The position numbers were made by a program, and so were the translations under genes. From Emergomyces orientalis (Eukaryota > Ascomycota > Eurotiomycetes > Onygenales > Ajellomycetaceae): a stretch of DNA of 64,000 nt. Location of the stretch: the NCBI GenBank assembly GCA_002110485.1, contig MOWL01000093.1, positions 186,001-250,000 of the forward strand. The letters run 5' to 3'. Positions 11,591 to 23,198 of the stretch are shown here, in pieces (positions within the stretch are counted from its first letter, which is position 1; each line of letters starts with the position of its first letter). Below the pieces are notes generated by a model. The model saw nothing but the letters and a program-made list of their open reading frames with translations, had not been told where the DNA came from and did no database searches.

Positions 11591-13249
11591 TTTAGTATTT
11601 GATACTTAGTTTTTGTTTTTGAGTTTCTCAATTTAAATTTCAATCTTTTAAGCATTTCTCTTTTACTTTTCTTTTTATAAATGTTCAAGATATTTTCTGT
11701 TTTTTCACTAACTCAATTTCTGTGCTCTTTTTTGCAGCTTTATCAGCTAGTTCATTTTCTTTTATATTCATATGAGCTGGGACCCAGTGCAAATGAATTT
11801 GTATATTTTTTAATTTTCTTATTCTTTTAATCAATTGATATACAGTTTCAATATGTATTTGATTTTCTTGAATCTTGTTTTTTTGACATCTTTTCAAAGC
11901 TGCTTGACTGTCTGAATAAATTCATATCTCATTGATATCTGAATTTCTTGTCAATTGACTCATTGTCATTTTAAATGCTTGCATTATTGCATATACTTCT
12001 CCATCAAATACTTCCATTTCTTGACCCAGGTTCCATGAATTGGTGAAGTATATATCTTTGTTTCTTGTATATGCTATGCCAGTTTCCAGATTATTTGAAG
12101 TATCATTTTTTGATCCATCAGTATAGATAATCAGAGTATTATTTATAATTTCAAGCTGTTTTAAATGTCTTTCTTGCTCATTTTCTTTAGATAATTCACT
12201 AATATCTATATCAATCAATGAATTCAGAGACTTTTTCCAAGTAAAAACACATTCAATTGAGCTAGAAACATGTTTTTCTCTACAGTTAGCACATTTTATT
12301 TTAGAGTGTGCACATTTCACTTCTTTTTTTCCACAAATATCACATGAATGCTCCATTATTTTGTGATTTTCAGTATATAATTGGCATTTTGTTTTTCTCA
12401 TACAGTAGTTAGCAAAATATTCATATTTCTGACAGTTTGAACATTGTGTTTGTTCTTTCATTTTCTGTCTAGAATCTATGAATTTGAACACTTTTATTTT
12501 TTGTCCTGCAATTGTGACATATGAGATGTTTGATTGATTCAAATTATCAATTATAATTAAAACTGAAGCTTTTTTTTTGTTTTGTCTGTATTTCTCATTA
12601 TTTAATCAGATTGAAAGCTTTTTTAATTTGAGAGAATTAAAGTCTTTCAGTTTATTTTAAAGAAGTATCATTTTCTCTTCAAAATCAAAAATACTAATTA
12701 AAATATTATGAAGAACAAACTTTTCTTATTTTTCATCTTTTTCTAAGTAAATTTCTGTTTTCAAAAGATTTTCTAGAATAGATTTTCAGATTGAAGAATT
12801 TTCCAGCATAAAGCTTGCATTGTATTCTGATGTTGTAGTCAGAACTAGAGAGTTCTCAAAAAAGAATTTTTCAATAGAAGAAATAACACTAGATATCAAA
12901 AACATTTTCAACAGAGTTCTGTGAAACTGTCTAGTAATTTGACTTAGAGAGCAGAGCTGATTTATTTATATTATTAATTAAGTCAAATTCTTTCTTCTTC
13001 AAAGAAATGCTAGAATTTAACTAGATAATATTCAGTCAGATATTTTTTCTATTCTCTATAAACTTTCACAGAACTTTTCAGTCTTTTTTATTTTTTTTTT
13101 ACTCTATCTTGAGTCTCTTCTCTGGCTCTTCAAGAGCTGCTTTGAATACATCAATGATATAGTAATTCTAAAAAACAGAAGAGATCTGAAAGCAGTAGAA
13201 AATAAACTTCAAAATATTTTAAAAAACACACTGAACTGAAATAATGATA
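11591..13249 (-). mobile_element. LINE relic with gag knuckles joined to RNase H
   Basis: An AT-rich minus-strand element of lineage A type. It has a decayed ORF1 start near 12600-13000, then zinc knuckles, then directly an RNase H domain, with endonuclease and reverse transcriptase absent. It was interrupted on its 3' side by the Tad-like LINE at about 11590. Stops are mostly TGA. Confidence 0.7.
11685..12542 (-). pseudogene. Zinc-knuckle/RNase H fusion of the LINE relic
   Basis: The uninterrupted part 11922-12542 encodes cysteine clusters (CSNCQKYEYFANYC, CDICGKKEVKCAHSKIKC, CANCREKHVSSSIEC). WKKSLNSLIDIDISELS and an RNase H start (YTDGSKND, EVFDGEVYAIM) follow in the same frame. After a TGA it continues with IHLHWVPAHMN and NELADKAA. 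In the plus-strand lineage A copy at 3186-3230 the WKKSLNSLI segment follows reverse-transcriptase sequence instead. The join here is therefore an internal deletion. Confidence 0.75.
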
Positions 13250-13253
13250 ACAG

Positions 13254-13601
13254 TGAAGTGGAATAAGGGGTTGTGCGCTTTTGGCGGCACGTGGGCAGGA
13301 GCAGCGGGATCGTAAGGAGGTTGGTAAGTTCGCTGTGTATACAATATTCTATTCAATGAGCTATCCAAATAGCAATACAAAAGAACACGTAGGAGATTCA
13401 AATATAGAAGAAGAACAAGCAATCAATCACATATTAAATCACACAATCAAAAAGGAGCAATCTCACTGCTCTGCGTACAATCAATCTTCGCCGAATCCAC
13501 ACATGTGTCAAAGGATAATGGGAATATGAGGCAGCCATGCCAAACAAATATATGAGGCGGTCTCAGTGAAAAGTAATACCATGCTGAGATTTCTCACCAC
13601 A
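13254..13601 (-). repeat. 3' LTR of the gypsy element
   Basis: 348 bp beginning TGAAGTGGAATAAGG and ending ..CCACCACA in plus orientation. It is identical in length to the LTR at 23634-23981. The differences are mostly T or A here against C or G in the other copy, including ATGCTGAG against ACGCCGAG, so this LTR carries most of the C-to-T-type mutations. Confidence 0.95.
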
Positions 13602-13613
13602 CATCTCCCCCCT
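13602..13613 (-). other. Polypurine tract
   Basis: In the sense (minus) direction the sequence just before the 3' LTR reads AGAGGGGGGAGATG, a purine run of the kind that primes plus-strand DNA synthesis in LTR elements. Confidence 0.75.
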
Positions 13614-13865
13614 CTATAGCTTGCCGACCTGGCAAGTAAGAATGCGATCCGAATGAATGAAAACAAGGAATTGCAGAAAAAAATCAATCAAGAATCAAGA
13701 AAATGAAAGACAATCAATAAAAGAATATAGAAAAGAGAAAGAAAAAGTGAACAGCAGAGAAAAGAAAGACAAGCAAGAATAAGAGAAAACAGAGAAACAA
13801 GTAAGCAGAATGTGATCAACACAGTGACAGTGGCAAGATGTGGCAAATGTGGCAACAGCGCGATC

Positions 13866-13923
13866 ATGATTGGTCAATCTTTTGACAGCCCGGGGCCGGG
13901 AAAACATGATTGGCTGATGACTG
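13866..13923. promoter_or_regulatory. CCAAT-flanked CCCGGGGCC block, 3' spacer
   Basis: Two ATTGG motifs (CCAAT on the sense strand), followed by GTC and CTG, flank a TTTTGACAGCCCGGGGCCGG block. It lies between the end of the third ORF and the 3' LTR. It is a decayed version of the palindrome at 20473-20497. Confidence 0.4.
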
Positions 13924-13926
13924 CAG

Positions 13927-16557
13927 CTATTCGGCGGGCGCATTCTCGCGGCCATGCGCCGGAATCTGCATAGCCTCGCCCTCGGTGACAGCGCGATCTC
14001 CCTCAATTGAGGCAAGGAGGATGTTCCTCTTCAGACAATAGAAACAGCTATGTTCTCCAAATAATTCCTCCTCTGTAGCCATCATGATCTCGAAACACCG
14101 GATCCCTTCGGTGACTGCTCTCTTGCGCCACTCCTCAATGTATTCTTGCAGCAAACTGCCCTTGCTGTTGAAGAGAACATCTTGCTCGTGCCTGATCATA
14201 GAGTCATCCCACTTCCGTCGACCCATCAGAGCATCCGAAATCGCTCCAAGACCCGTGACCAGAACAGCAGCAGGGTACCGATATGGAATACTTCCATATA
14301 ATACCGAAAGGCCAGAGGGTGTTGACAGCCCGGCAACCAAATTGCAATGTGCTCGGGAGAGCTGCTCCCACGATCCGCTTTCAGGGACTTCAAGAGAGTG
14401 CCCGTCATCCTGAATTCCAACATACCATGGCAGCATTGTCTTGCGTTCCTTAGTAGCAGGCCCGGTGCTTTCATGAGGAAGATGCGGCATGGTTATTCAA
14501 GCATCGCCTTGCTTGCATGGGACAGTTGTCCACTGCGTTCTGAAGTCATTGAGATTCTTGTTGGTGAGCATCTCAGATGTCACCTCTTGAATGATTCCAT
14601 CATTCGGGAGATTGCGAGCACGCAGGCGTCTGTTCCATTCTTGAATATTTTGATGCATTCCCAGGACTATGGTGGTGCAATTCCTCCCATCTTCGTCACT
14701 GAAAGAGACTGATCCCTGAATCATATTCACTCCATGATTTTCCTCCGCCAGGCGTTTAATATTGACATCAATATGGCGGAAGTAAGTGCTATCCCCAGAC
14801 AAGGCGTATTTTGCATAATAGGGATAGGAAATCAGGTGCGTGCGATGATTGGGGCGGAGAGCAACATACCACACATAATACAGTGAATCTTGACAGACAA
14901 TCTGTTGAACAATTCTGTGCAACATTGTTCAGAGTCACTCTCAGGTCTTCTTATCTTTTCGCTGATGGAACCTGTACATGCTTCATTTGACTGTGGCAAC
15001 CTTCGCCAGGGTGTTGTAATTATTGTTGACCTCTGCCGCCTTCATCGCGTTCATCCATCTAAATATTGACAGGATGACAGAACCATCCTTCTTCCATTGC
15101 TGAAAAGCTGCACTGGAATTGAAATCAAGAAAAGCAAGTCAGACCAGTGTTTGTTTTCAATTTGATGATGTAACCAGTGGTAGGCGATTATGGTGCATTT
15201 GATATACCTGTAGCATATCTTCGGGGCGAGGAGGTCGGCGATCAAGGCAGAAGAAATGATATGTGTCATCAGCAGCTTGCATCCGCCCAAGATTCTGGCG
15301 ATTATTCACCACAAGCCCAATTCTCTTTATCAGCCCCGCATGGTCAAGATCGCGTGTAAGGAGTCCAATCTTGCTGCTGAGATTTACTGAATGCAGATAG
15401 CATATAGTCAAGCCTTGTCACGGAAGCCTGACTATCTTGTTCAGAAGATGCACCAGCTGACATTCTTCTATTTTCTTTGCATCTCTAAGCTGCGCTTTCA
15501 CATTCACAGAGACATAGGGAGAACACCGGCATCCTCTGTTCACTGTTGTATGCTGCTTGTCAGTTGTCTCTACCAAAGCAGGGCTATCTTGATCAACCCC
15601 CATATTCTCAAATTCCGCAACTTGGTCAGGGCTGAGAAGTTCAGCAAGATGGGTGTCTGACAAGACTGCAGACAGGCTGCTGACGTCCGAAAGCAAGGAT
15701 TGGCCGGAGACGCGGCGAGAAGTACGCACAGGAGGACTATGTATAGAACCTTGAGGAGATTCAAGCGAGGGTGCACTGGGGCGTATCACGTTCAACACAC
15801 GGGGAGAAGGTAGAGGAGACTGGCCAGTCATATGTTGATCAGGAGGGGATAGGACACATTCTTGAGGCTGGGGTGAAGCAACTGTCATAGAATCTTCAGT
15901 GAGAATTCCGCCAGGACCAAAGATAAGATCTGCAGCTTGAAGATTTCCTTGTGTGATCTCTTGGTCAATAAAATTGGAATTGGCTGCTGCTTTGATATCT
16001 GTCAACATGATTGTCTTATATCGCTTAACTCCTCGTCGAGGTGGCTGAGTGATGCGAGCCCACATTGCTTGATTGATCCGGCCGATTGCAGAAGCATATT
16101 CGTGATGTAGGGCCAGGGTTTGACAGGCGCGTTGCATCCGCTCTGAAGTCATGATATGCCAGAACGAATCCACGCGAACTTTTCCCCACATCCTGGTGCA
16201 TGTAGTATATGCTATGGCGCAGCGATCGCGCCGTTCAGCTACCTGAGCAGCAACTCGTTGAAGCTCCGCCGTCTGGTTATCAAATGCTTGCTGGGCCACC
16301 ATCTGGCGCCAGGATCCATCATTTCTCATCCACTCATAGAATGCGGCAACCTCATCTTGAGCCGCCTCATGGCGCCTCATGAGTAGATTACCGATCTCAC
16401 ATTGTGCTTGGTAGCGAACCTGCGGATTCTGACCCAGAGAATTGACATAAGCTTGCAGCTCCATCGCCGTATGAAAAACATGGTTATTATATATCACAAG
16501 AGCGAGCTGGCTCACTGGTCTCAGTACCAGAGTGTGTTGGCTAGAGGGGTTCAACAT
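13927..16557 (-). pseudogene. Third ORF of the gypsy element: 2OG-Fe(II) dioxygenase-like
   Basis: One reading frame of 877 codons runs from ATG at 16557 to 13927, broken only by TGA codons (for example 15418-15420 and four or more between 14926 and 15156). The first 380 residues are open, helical in the first half and Ser/Pro-rich later; I do not recognise them. The C-terminal part has YFRHIDVNI (HxD at 14767-14775), then SVSFSDEDGRNC and GMH, then ITMPHLPHEST with His codons at 14482-14484 and 14473-14475. Arg follows ten residues after the second of these (14443-14445). HxD..H..R is the metal and 2-oxoglutarate ligand pattern of Fe(II) dioxygenases. The substrate is unknown; the assignment is from motifs only. 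Confidence 0.6.
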
Positions 16558-17013
16558 CTTTGTAATGAAATAAGGAAATATAGAAAAAAATCAATGAATT
16601 AAAAATAGAAAAAGAGACTTGAATGCCAATTTGAAAAAGAAAAATGATTATCTGGGCAGAGCAGGTCAATAATATAATACTTTCTCAAGGTGAATTTTGG
16701 AAGATAATGTGAAAAGCAGTCAACATGCAGCAAGAGTGACAGCAGTTCATAAAATTCACTGCCAGCTTCAATCTGACCCAGAGAATTGAATATCAAAGAG
16801 AAAGTAAATAAAACAAAGAAAAGACAATATCAAGAGATTAAAATTAGAAGAAACTGATATGATGCATGAAAAACATGCAAGAAAGAAGCAGAATCATGAA
16901 AAATAGAGACTAAGAAAACAGCAACTTGAATGAAGAAAACAACAACAAGGAAATCATTATACAAAGAAAAACAGCAGTCAGATAATGACTGCAAACTTCT
17001 TATCATGAGAGAT

Positions 17014-20000
17014 TCATGACTGCAAGTCATCCTGACTCTCTCTCAAAGAATTCTTCTTATCAGTATCTTGCATATCCATCTCTTTCTCTTCAATATCATT
17101 TGCTTCATTGATATTATTCTCTGCAACCGGCATTTGATTGTCTCGGAGATAGAACCTTTTTAACCTATTACCTGCAGTAGTATTTCGAAACAGCAAATCA
17201 TCCAGCTCTTTCAGATGATAGATCTCTTTCTCATGGTTTGCTTCTCGGATTCGATACGGGCCCAGCCATCGGAAGTTGAGCTTGGCAGAATAGGACATTT
17301 CTAGCTTGATATCATGCAAAAGCATCAAATCACTTATCTGCAATGATTCTCAGACTAATTGCTTAGTTTCATCAAATAGATCTCGGTTCTTCTCTCTCGC
17401 ACGGTGCAGGTGATGAGCAGTCTCCTCCAGATCTTCATCTCTCTTTTCCAATTGTTGAATACGCATATATATCAAATCAGCATGGGATTGCACTGTCTGC
17501 CAGGGAAGTGTTTGCCAAGTTGGAACGTCAAGCTCTATTGGAAGGATAGCATCGTAGCCATATTGCAGGCGGAACGGGGTTTCACCAGTAGATTGCCGAA
17601 TGGTGACGCGATCTGCCCATAGCGCAGAATGGAAATGATTAACCCAGCTTCTTCCATCTGCAGCTAGCTTTGAAAGCGCATTGGATATCGGGCGGTGACC
17701 GCGTTCGACCATGCCATTAGCCTTCGCATTGTATGATGAGATGGTTATTTGATTAACACAATATTTGATGATGAGAATCTTAGTCCATTTTTGATTCTTC
17801 AGCCTGCCATCACACACTAATTCTCAAAAGCAGCTGTGTCAGCAAATGATATTCTCATAGATGAATTGCGCCACGTTCTCAGCTGTTCCATGAGCGAGAG
17901 GGCGGCCTTCCACCCAGCCAGTGAGATCATTCTGAGTAATAACAGCACATCACTTGCCTTGGTTCTTTGGAAACTTGACAACATCGATACACCACTTGTC
18001 CCATAGATAATTGCGGCTTGTTGGATATAGTGGTTCTTCCAAGCGAGCGCCATCCCTCAGCTGGCACACTGTGCAGCTTTTGCAATAATTCTTGATGGCT
18101 TTCCAGATACCTTCTCACCAATATCACTGCGTGATCTTGTGGTTTGTGGCCTCGCGGCTCTTATGACCAGATTCATCATGCATCCGAGCAACAATATTCT
18201 TTTGCTCAGATGAGTTATCAACCACGCGTCTCAGAGGAATTCCCTTGCCTGATCGTCGGAATAGATGTTGACCTTGGATGATATATTGAAGTGCATGCTT
18301 GCGCCATTTAGAAAAGACGGAACGTGGTATATCATCCGGCTGCTTCATGGTGGTGAGAAACCTCGCAATTGATTCACTGCAATCAGAATAATCAGGCGAA
18401 AGAACACACACACCCGATGACTCAGAAGCATCCACGCCGCTGACATCGAAATCAGGAACTGTCAAAGATGCAACACTAATATAGTTGAGTTCTGCATCTA
18501 TGAAATCATTGATATCTTGATCCTCAGGAACCTCACCCTCAGCAGGAGGTCGACGAGATAGCCCATCTGCAGCAGTATGCTTCTGACCAGGCACATGTCG
18601 AACTTCGAAATCAAACATCCGAATCCAGGCAAGCCAGCCAGTAATGAGAGCACCAGGCAGATCAGTGGCAGATTGATTGAGCTGTGCCACTAGAGTCTTC
18701 GCGTTGGTTTCCAGAATAAAGTGAACGCCATACAGGTAATAACAGCATTTCTTTAGCATCTTGAGCACAGCGCGGCATTCTCGCTTTCCTGCATCATATT
18801 TTGCTTTGGTGGGGCTCCAGATTCCGCTCTCATATCGGCAAGAGTGTAGCTTTCCATTCAATTTATCCCGTTGGCTGAGCGTTCCACCCCATCCTTCAAG
18901 ACAGGCATCCGTGGCCATCACGATATCACCGGCATCTTCAGAATAATCAATGCAGCAAAGTGCAGAGACAGTTGTCAGAGCATTCTTCAAAATTGTCATT
19001 GCATTCACTTGTTCAAGACCTCAGGTAAAAGGAATGTTCTTCTTGAATAGAATATAGATAGGTATAGAAATGATAGCGAAATTCGGAATCCATATTCTAT
19101 AGTAAACACAAACACCTAAGAAAGCTCAGGCATCTGTGACATCTGTCGGATCCAGCTGCTCAACGATTTTGACGATTTTCGCAGCTTCGGGGCGCCTGCC
19201 GTCAGCATCCACAACATATCCGACTAGAACCATACCGGAGCAGGCGAATTCTGACTTTCCAACCTGGATACACGTGTCCGCGAGTTCTATGCTGATGAGG
19301 GTGGCATCTAAGTTTTGCAGATACTTCAGAACAAATTTCCAAATATCTGGCATTACTTCTTCATCATTGTAACGCGTCCGCGGGCCTTTCACACCAATAT
19401 CATCCATAAAATTGTCTGCTTGATGCGGTATGTTCGATCGAAGAATGCGTGCCATGATTTGGCAGAACTGTGCAATAGAATTCATCACGCCTTGTGACAG
19501 TGCTGTCTGACGAAGCAACCTGATTGAGGTAAGAAAAGCTGTCATATCTCAGCTGTCTTTGTGTAAAGGAACTTGATCATATTCAGAAAAGAAATCCATC
19601 ATGCTTGTTATCTTCATTCCTGTGAAATCCTCAGCAAATGTGTCCGCACTAGATGAAATATATGCATTGCAAATAGTGACAGCGTTCATGTCCATGCATG
19701 CATTGACAATGTGATATTTCCCAGCTTCTTTCTTCTTGACAAGGAACCACTTATTTTGATACAGATCATGACAATGTTCATAAACTCCAGAATCAATGTG
19801 TTCGCGAAGCATATTGATGATTGTAGAGATGAGCTTTCAAGAAATAGAAAATTCTGCCACTTGTCATGCTTTATGCAGAGCAATGTGAATCTTGACAGAT
19901 GAAGAGACTTCTTTTGCAAGCATTCCATAATTCTTAAAACTTCATGCGAGAGCTTTTTCTCTTCTAAGCAGAATCTCAATCAAAAGTTCGTGTTTCTGTG

Positions 20001-20283
20001 GGGTGAGCATCAATCTGATCTGCAGATTCTTGATTCTTTTCTCTGTGAGTCGCGAACCTCGCGGGCAATCAGAGAAACAGAGTGTAATGAAATGATTGTA
20101 GAGTGAAGGTGGATCCTGCTCCAGAATCACATTGTCTTTGAATCATTGTTGGCGAATTTCTCTCCACTTATCTGTTCCGCCAGGAATCCCGCCACCTGTA
20201 GTTGATACATTGAGAGGTTGAATCTTATCAGCTTTTCACTTGTATAATGTCGCAACAACTGGACCGCGCGATCGAGGAGAAGA
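17014..20283 (-). pseudogene. gypsy pol: reverse transcriptase, RNase H, integrase
   Basis: A single pol frame starts around VATLYK near 20,260-20,283. It contains an RT N-terminus (SGVYEH, KWFLVKKK), the catalytic box NFMDDIGVKGP near 19,400, an RNase H domain (ATDACLEGWGG near 18,900) and the VRHVPGQKHTAADGLSRR segment near 18,570. An integrase follows, with the H..H/CxxC zinc region near 18,050-18,170 and YNAKANGMVERGHRP near 17,700. The tail includes WLGPYRI, a typical post-integrase motif, near 17,270. Stops inside are almost all TGA at Trp-like positions. It is in a different frame from gag-protease. It is unlikely to yield a full polyprotein. Confidence 0.85.
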
Positions 20284-20454
20284 TCATGAAGAAGCATATA
20301 AAAACAAATCATGAAGCTGCACATCATGAACACAGCGTGATTCGGATATTGAATAATTAGAGAAAGAAAAAGATGAATGTGTAGACAGGTAAAATTATTG
20401 ATATAGAATGGCAGAGAAAAACCTGTGAGGTTCTCAGGCATTTTGAGGCAGTGT

Positions 20455-20512
20455 TCTCTGATTGGCTGAATCTTTTGGCGGCCCGGGGCCGCCAAAAGTC
20501 TGATTGGCTGAC
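20455..20512. promoter_or_regulatory. CCAAT-flanked GC palindrome between gag-pro and pol
   Basis: A perfect hairpin with 11-bp arms (TTTTGGCGGCC at 20473-20483 and its complement at 20487-20497, 3-nt centre) is flanked on both sides by GATTGGCTGA, i.e. CCAAT on the sense strand. It stands out in an otherwise AT-rich spacer. It could be an internal promoter element bound by the CCAAT-binding complex, or an RNA structure; both are inference. Confidence 0.5.
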
Positions 20513-20639
20513 GCACCCACACCGCTTTCAAAACACGGCAGAATATTTGCCCCGCTATCCACATCGCGATTGCTGAATCTGATATCATTTCTTTGTCCAC
20601 CACATTCAACATCGCAAAGATCAATCAGACTCAGCATAT

Positions 20640-23198
20640 CTAGTTTAAAGTCTGCACTTTGTCACAAAGATCATCTAACTTTCGATCTCCATGGTTGCTG
20701 GGAGAATAACCAAGAAAAGACACCTGATTCTTCTCATTCTTCGGATCAAAAATGTGAACAAGAATGCTGTCTTTGTTATCTGTAGTTCTTGCCAAATGCG
20801 TCGTGTTTTCATATGATCGGCCGAGAATGCAATCATGAGAACCGTGTTCCATGATGAAGAATGTCTGAGGCACCATAACAGATTCAAGATGAACAGGAAC
20901 ATTCTTGCAGATTTCAATGACACCACTCTGCTGACCCTCAGCTCCAAGAATAGGTTTGACAGCATCTCTTTGAATGATGAGATTGAGATCTAACACAGTT
21001 CTTTCAACAAGACAGTTAATTTTCACATCTTCATCAAATATCGCCTCAGTTTCCCCCTTTCCAATTCCAACAGTGAACTTGATGTGTTCAACCGAAACAA
21101 GATTTCAACAAGGATTATACTCAGCAACAGAAGTGCCAGGTTGAACCAGGGCAACGGTGGCTGCATCATCCCGAATCATATGCTGTTGAACTTCGATGGG
21201 AAGATTTTGAAAGAACATGTGCTGGAGTTGAGTGGAGCATGCCATGAGATCTTTAATCTGAATTTCATCAATTTCTTGATGCATGATCTTCTCGAATATT
21301 CACTGCATTGTGATTGTCATATTGTCTTTATTCTTCATTTCTGCAGAAAGCTTTGGCCCTTTGAGTTTCCAAGGCCTGCAGAGAACAGTTTTCTTCTGAA
21401 TCTGCAGAGCATCTGCCATTTCTGAATCTGGGACAATTCCACTGTCTTCAAGCTTTGAACTTCTGCCCTGAAGCTGTTCATCATGGAGAGGTTGAGAATT
21501 ATCATCCTTATCATCTTTCTGTGAAGCAGAGATCACATTCTGAGCAAAAGAAACTGATTTCTCATCTGAATACCTGCCATTGTGCTGAGAATGTGTTGTT
21601 GACAGTCTCTTCTTCTTCTCAATTTGTTCAGAAAGTGTTGCTTGATTTTTATTCATAGAAGAGGCCTTATCCTTCTCAGTAGAAATGGAAGCAGTTATTA
21701 CACTAACAATCTCCTCCATCTCACTATCGGTCATATCACCTTCCTCAGGGCCACTATCAAATCCAATATCACATATGCTTACGGCATTCACCGATGGCAT
21801 CGGGGATCCGTCAGGAAATACCCGGATACTACCATCATTCCGAAGTTTATCCGCGGTTGGAACAGTCAGCGGTGCAGTCATTTGCTTCAAAAGTCATTCA
21901 ATTGTAACAATATGAAGCTCAAGTTAATTGACAGCAATCTTCGGGCCTTTTCTCATCACATTACCCTCATAGTATTCTTCAATCATATTCCGATGAATCT
22001 TGCCCTGATCGATGAGCCGGCCGATTGCTAAGCAATTTGGAAGCATATGGTTTGAATCTCCGCAACCCCAGCATGACATCGGCGGTCGATCGTATTGAAC
22101 AAAGCTTCCGGATCGAGATTGAGACAGGCCTCCAGGTCCACATTGAGTTCCATAGTAAGACACATTTGGCAAATCCAATGCAGGATCACGTCCTCGAGTA
22201 AGAAGAATCTTTGAAGCAGTCACATTTTGCTGCATGTTTCCCTGGTTTTGAATGCCAGTGATTGCCAGAGATAATGTGTTCATTCAGTTGACAAGGTTCT
22301 CAAGAATGTTATCACTCGGATTCTGTGTTTTCGCATCCGGAGCAGGTATCGCCAAAGCGGTCGGCACAGGCACATTCAATGTGGGCGGATTAAACACGGG
22401 CTGAGCAGACGGCTGCATCGATGGAATAGAGTTGGGGAAAACATCAGGTGCCAGAACTCGTGCAATCTCTTTCTTTGTCTTCTGCATTTGAGACACAGCA
22501 TCACAGATCTTCAGCAGTTCCCATCCAGATTGACTAACCTTATCAAATCCAGCAGTGCAGAAAGCTTTTTCATGAATACCTTCTGAAAGTTCTTGAAGAA
22601 ACCAGATACAAGCAAGAGATTGTTGCAATTCATTCTTGCAAATGAGAGACATCACAACTGTGTGGAATTGACAGCAGTAGATGAGGATCTTCTGGCTGGT
22701 AGAATGAGTTTTGTTGCACAATGCATGGAGATAAGATTGATTATACATCTGTTGATGAGCATCTTCGCGCCAGAAATCAGTAAGTAACTGCTTTTTAACC
22801 ATTTCTCATGTCTTATGATCCAAGACAAGCTGATTGATATGGCCCTGCAGTTCCATGGTACAATAGTTCCGTAATACCGCCAGAGCATTGATTCCTGCAA
22901 TGAAATGCAAGGTGCACATTGCCTCATATTAATCAACAAAAGCAGTAATGTTTCTCTCATCAAAGAATGGGGCTCCAGGTGCTCCAGGAATCAGCATCGG
23001 CATGACAAGACATTGATATGGCAGTCCACTATTGGGAGTCGGCTGACCGGATGAGGTAGTAGTGGGTGTAGCCATCTTTTCTTTGCTAGCTTCTGTCTTC
23101 TCTTTGCTAACTTCTATTTTCGGGGGCGCTGCAGAGACCTTTCCTGACTGAGTTTGATGATGGGCAATAGAATCCGACCGAGAATGCTTGGAAGACAT
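20640..23198 (-). pseudogene. gypsy gag-protease reading frame
   Basis: The frame starts at ATG 23198 (MSSKHSRSDS) and stays the same down to a TAG at 20640-20642, with a few internal stops (TGA, one TAA replacing a likely Gln). It holds a gag region with a zinc knuckle CWGCGDSNHMLPNC near 22,070. A Ser/Lys-rich linker follows at 21,300-21,890, then a retropepsin-like stretch with EGQQSGVIEI and HDCILGRSY near 20,830. Gag packages element RNA and the protease would cut the polyprotein. The last codons before the stop form a TTTAAAC heptamer. The protease call rests on position and the ILGR motif. Confidence 0.75.
20643..20649 (-). promoter_or_regulatory. Possible -1 frameshift heptamer TTTAAAC
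   Basis: In the gag-protease frame the codons are ACT TTA AAC TAG, so T TTA AAC matches the X XXY YYZ slippery pattern directly before the stop. The -1 frame continues open to about 20,436. That frame is also the pol frame, although further stops lie before the recognisable pol start. Confidence 0.35.

Noticed and set aside
10378..11688. ORF1 of the Tad-like LINE extended upstream to 11688
   Set aside because: The first 70 or so codons match the neighbouring lineage A relic, not ORF1; the ATG at 11469 starts the real protein.
1005..23198. A changed genetic code with TGA as Trp
   Set aside because: Host genes in the same window use TGG for Trp and some end in TGA (e.g. ..NKLSA-type frames are shadows), and some retroelement TGAs replace Arg; mutation is the simpler explanation.
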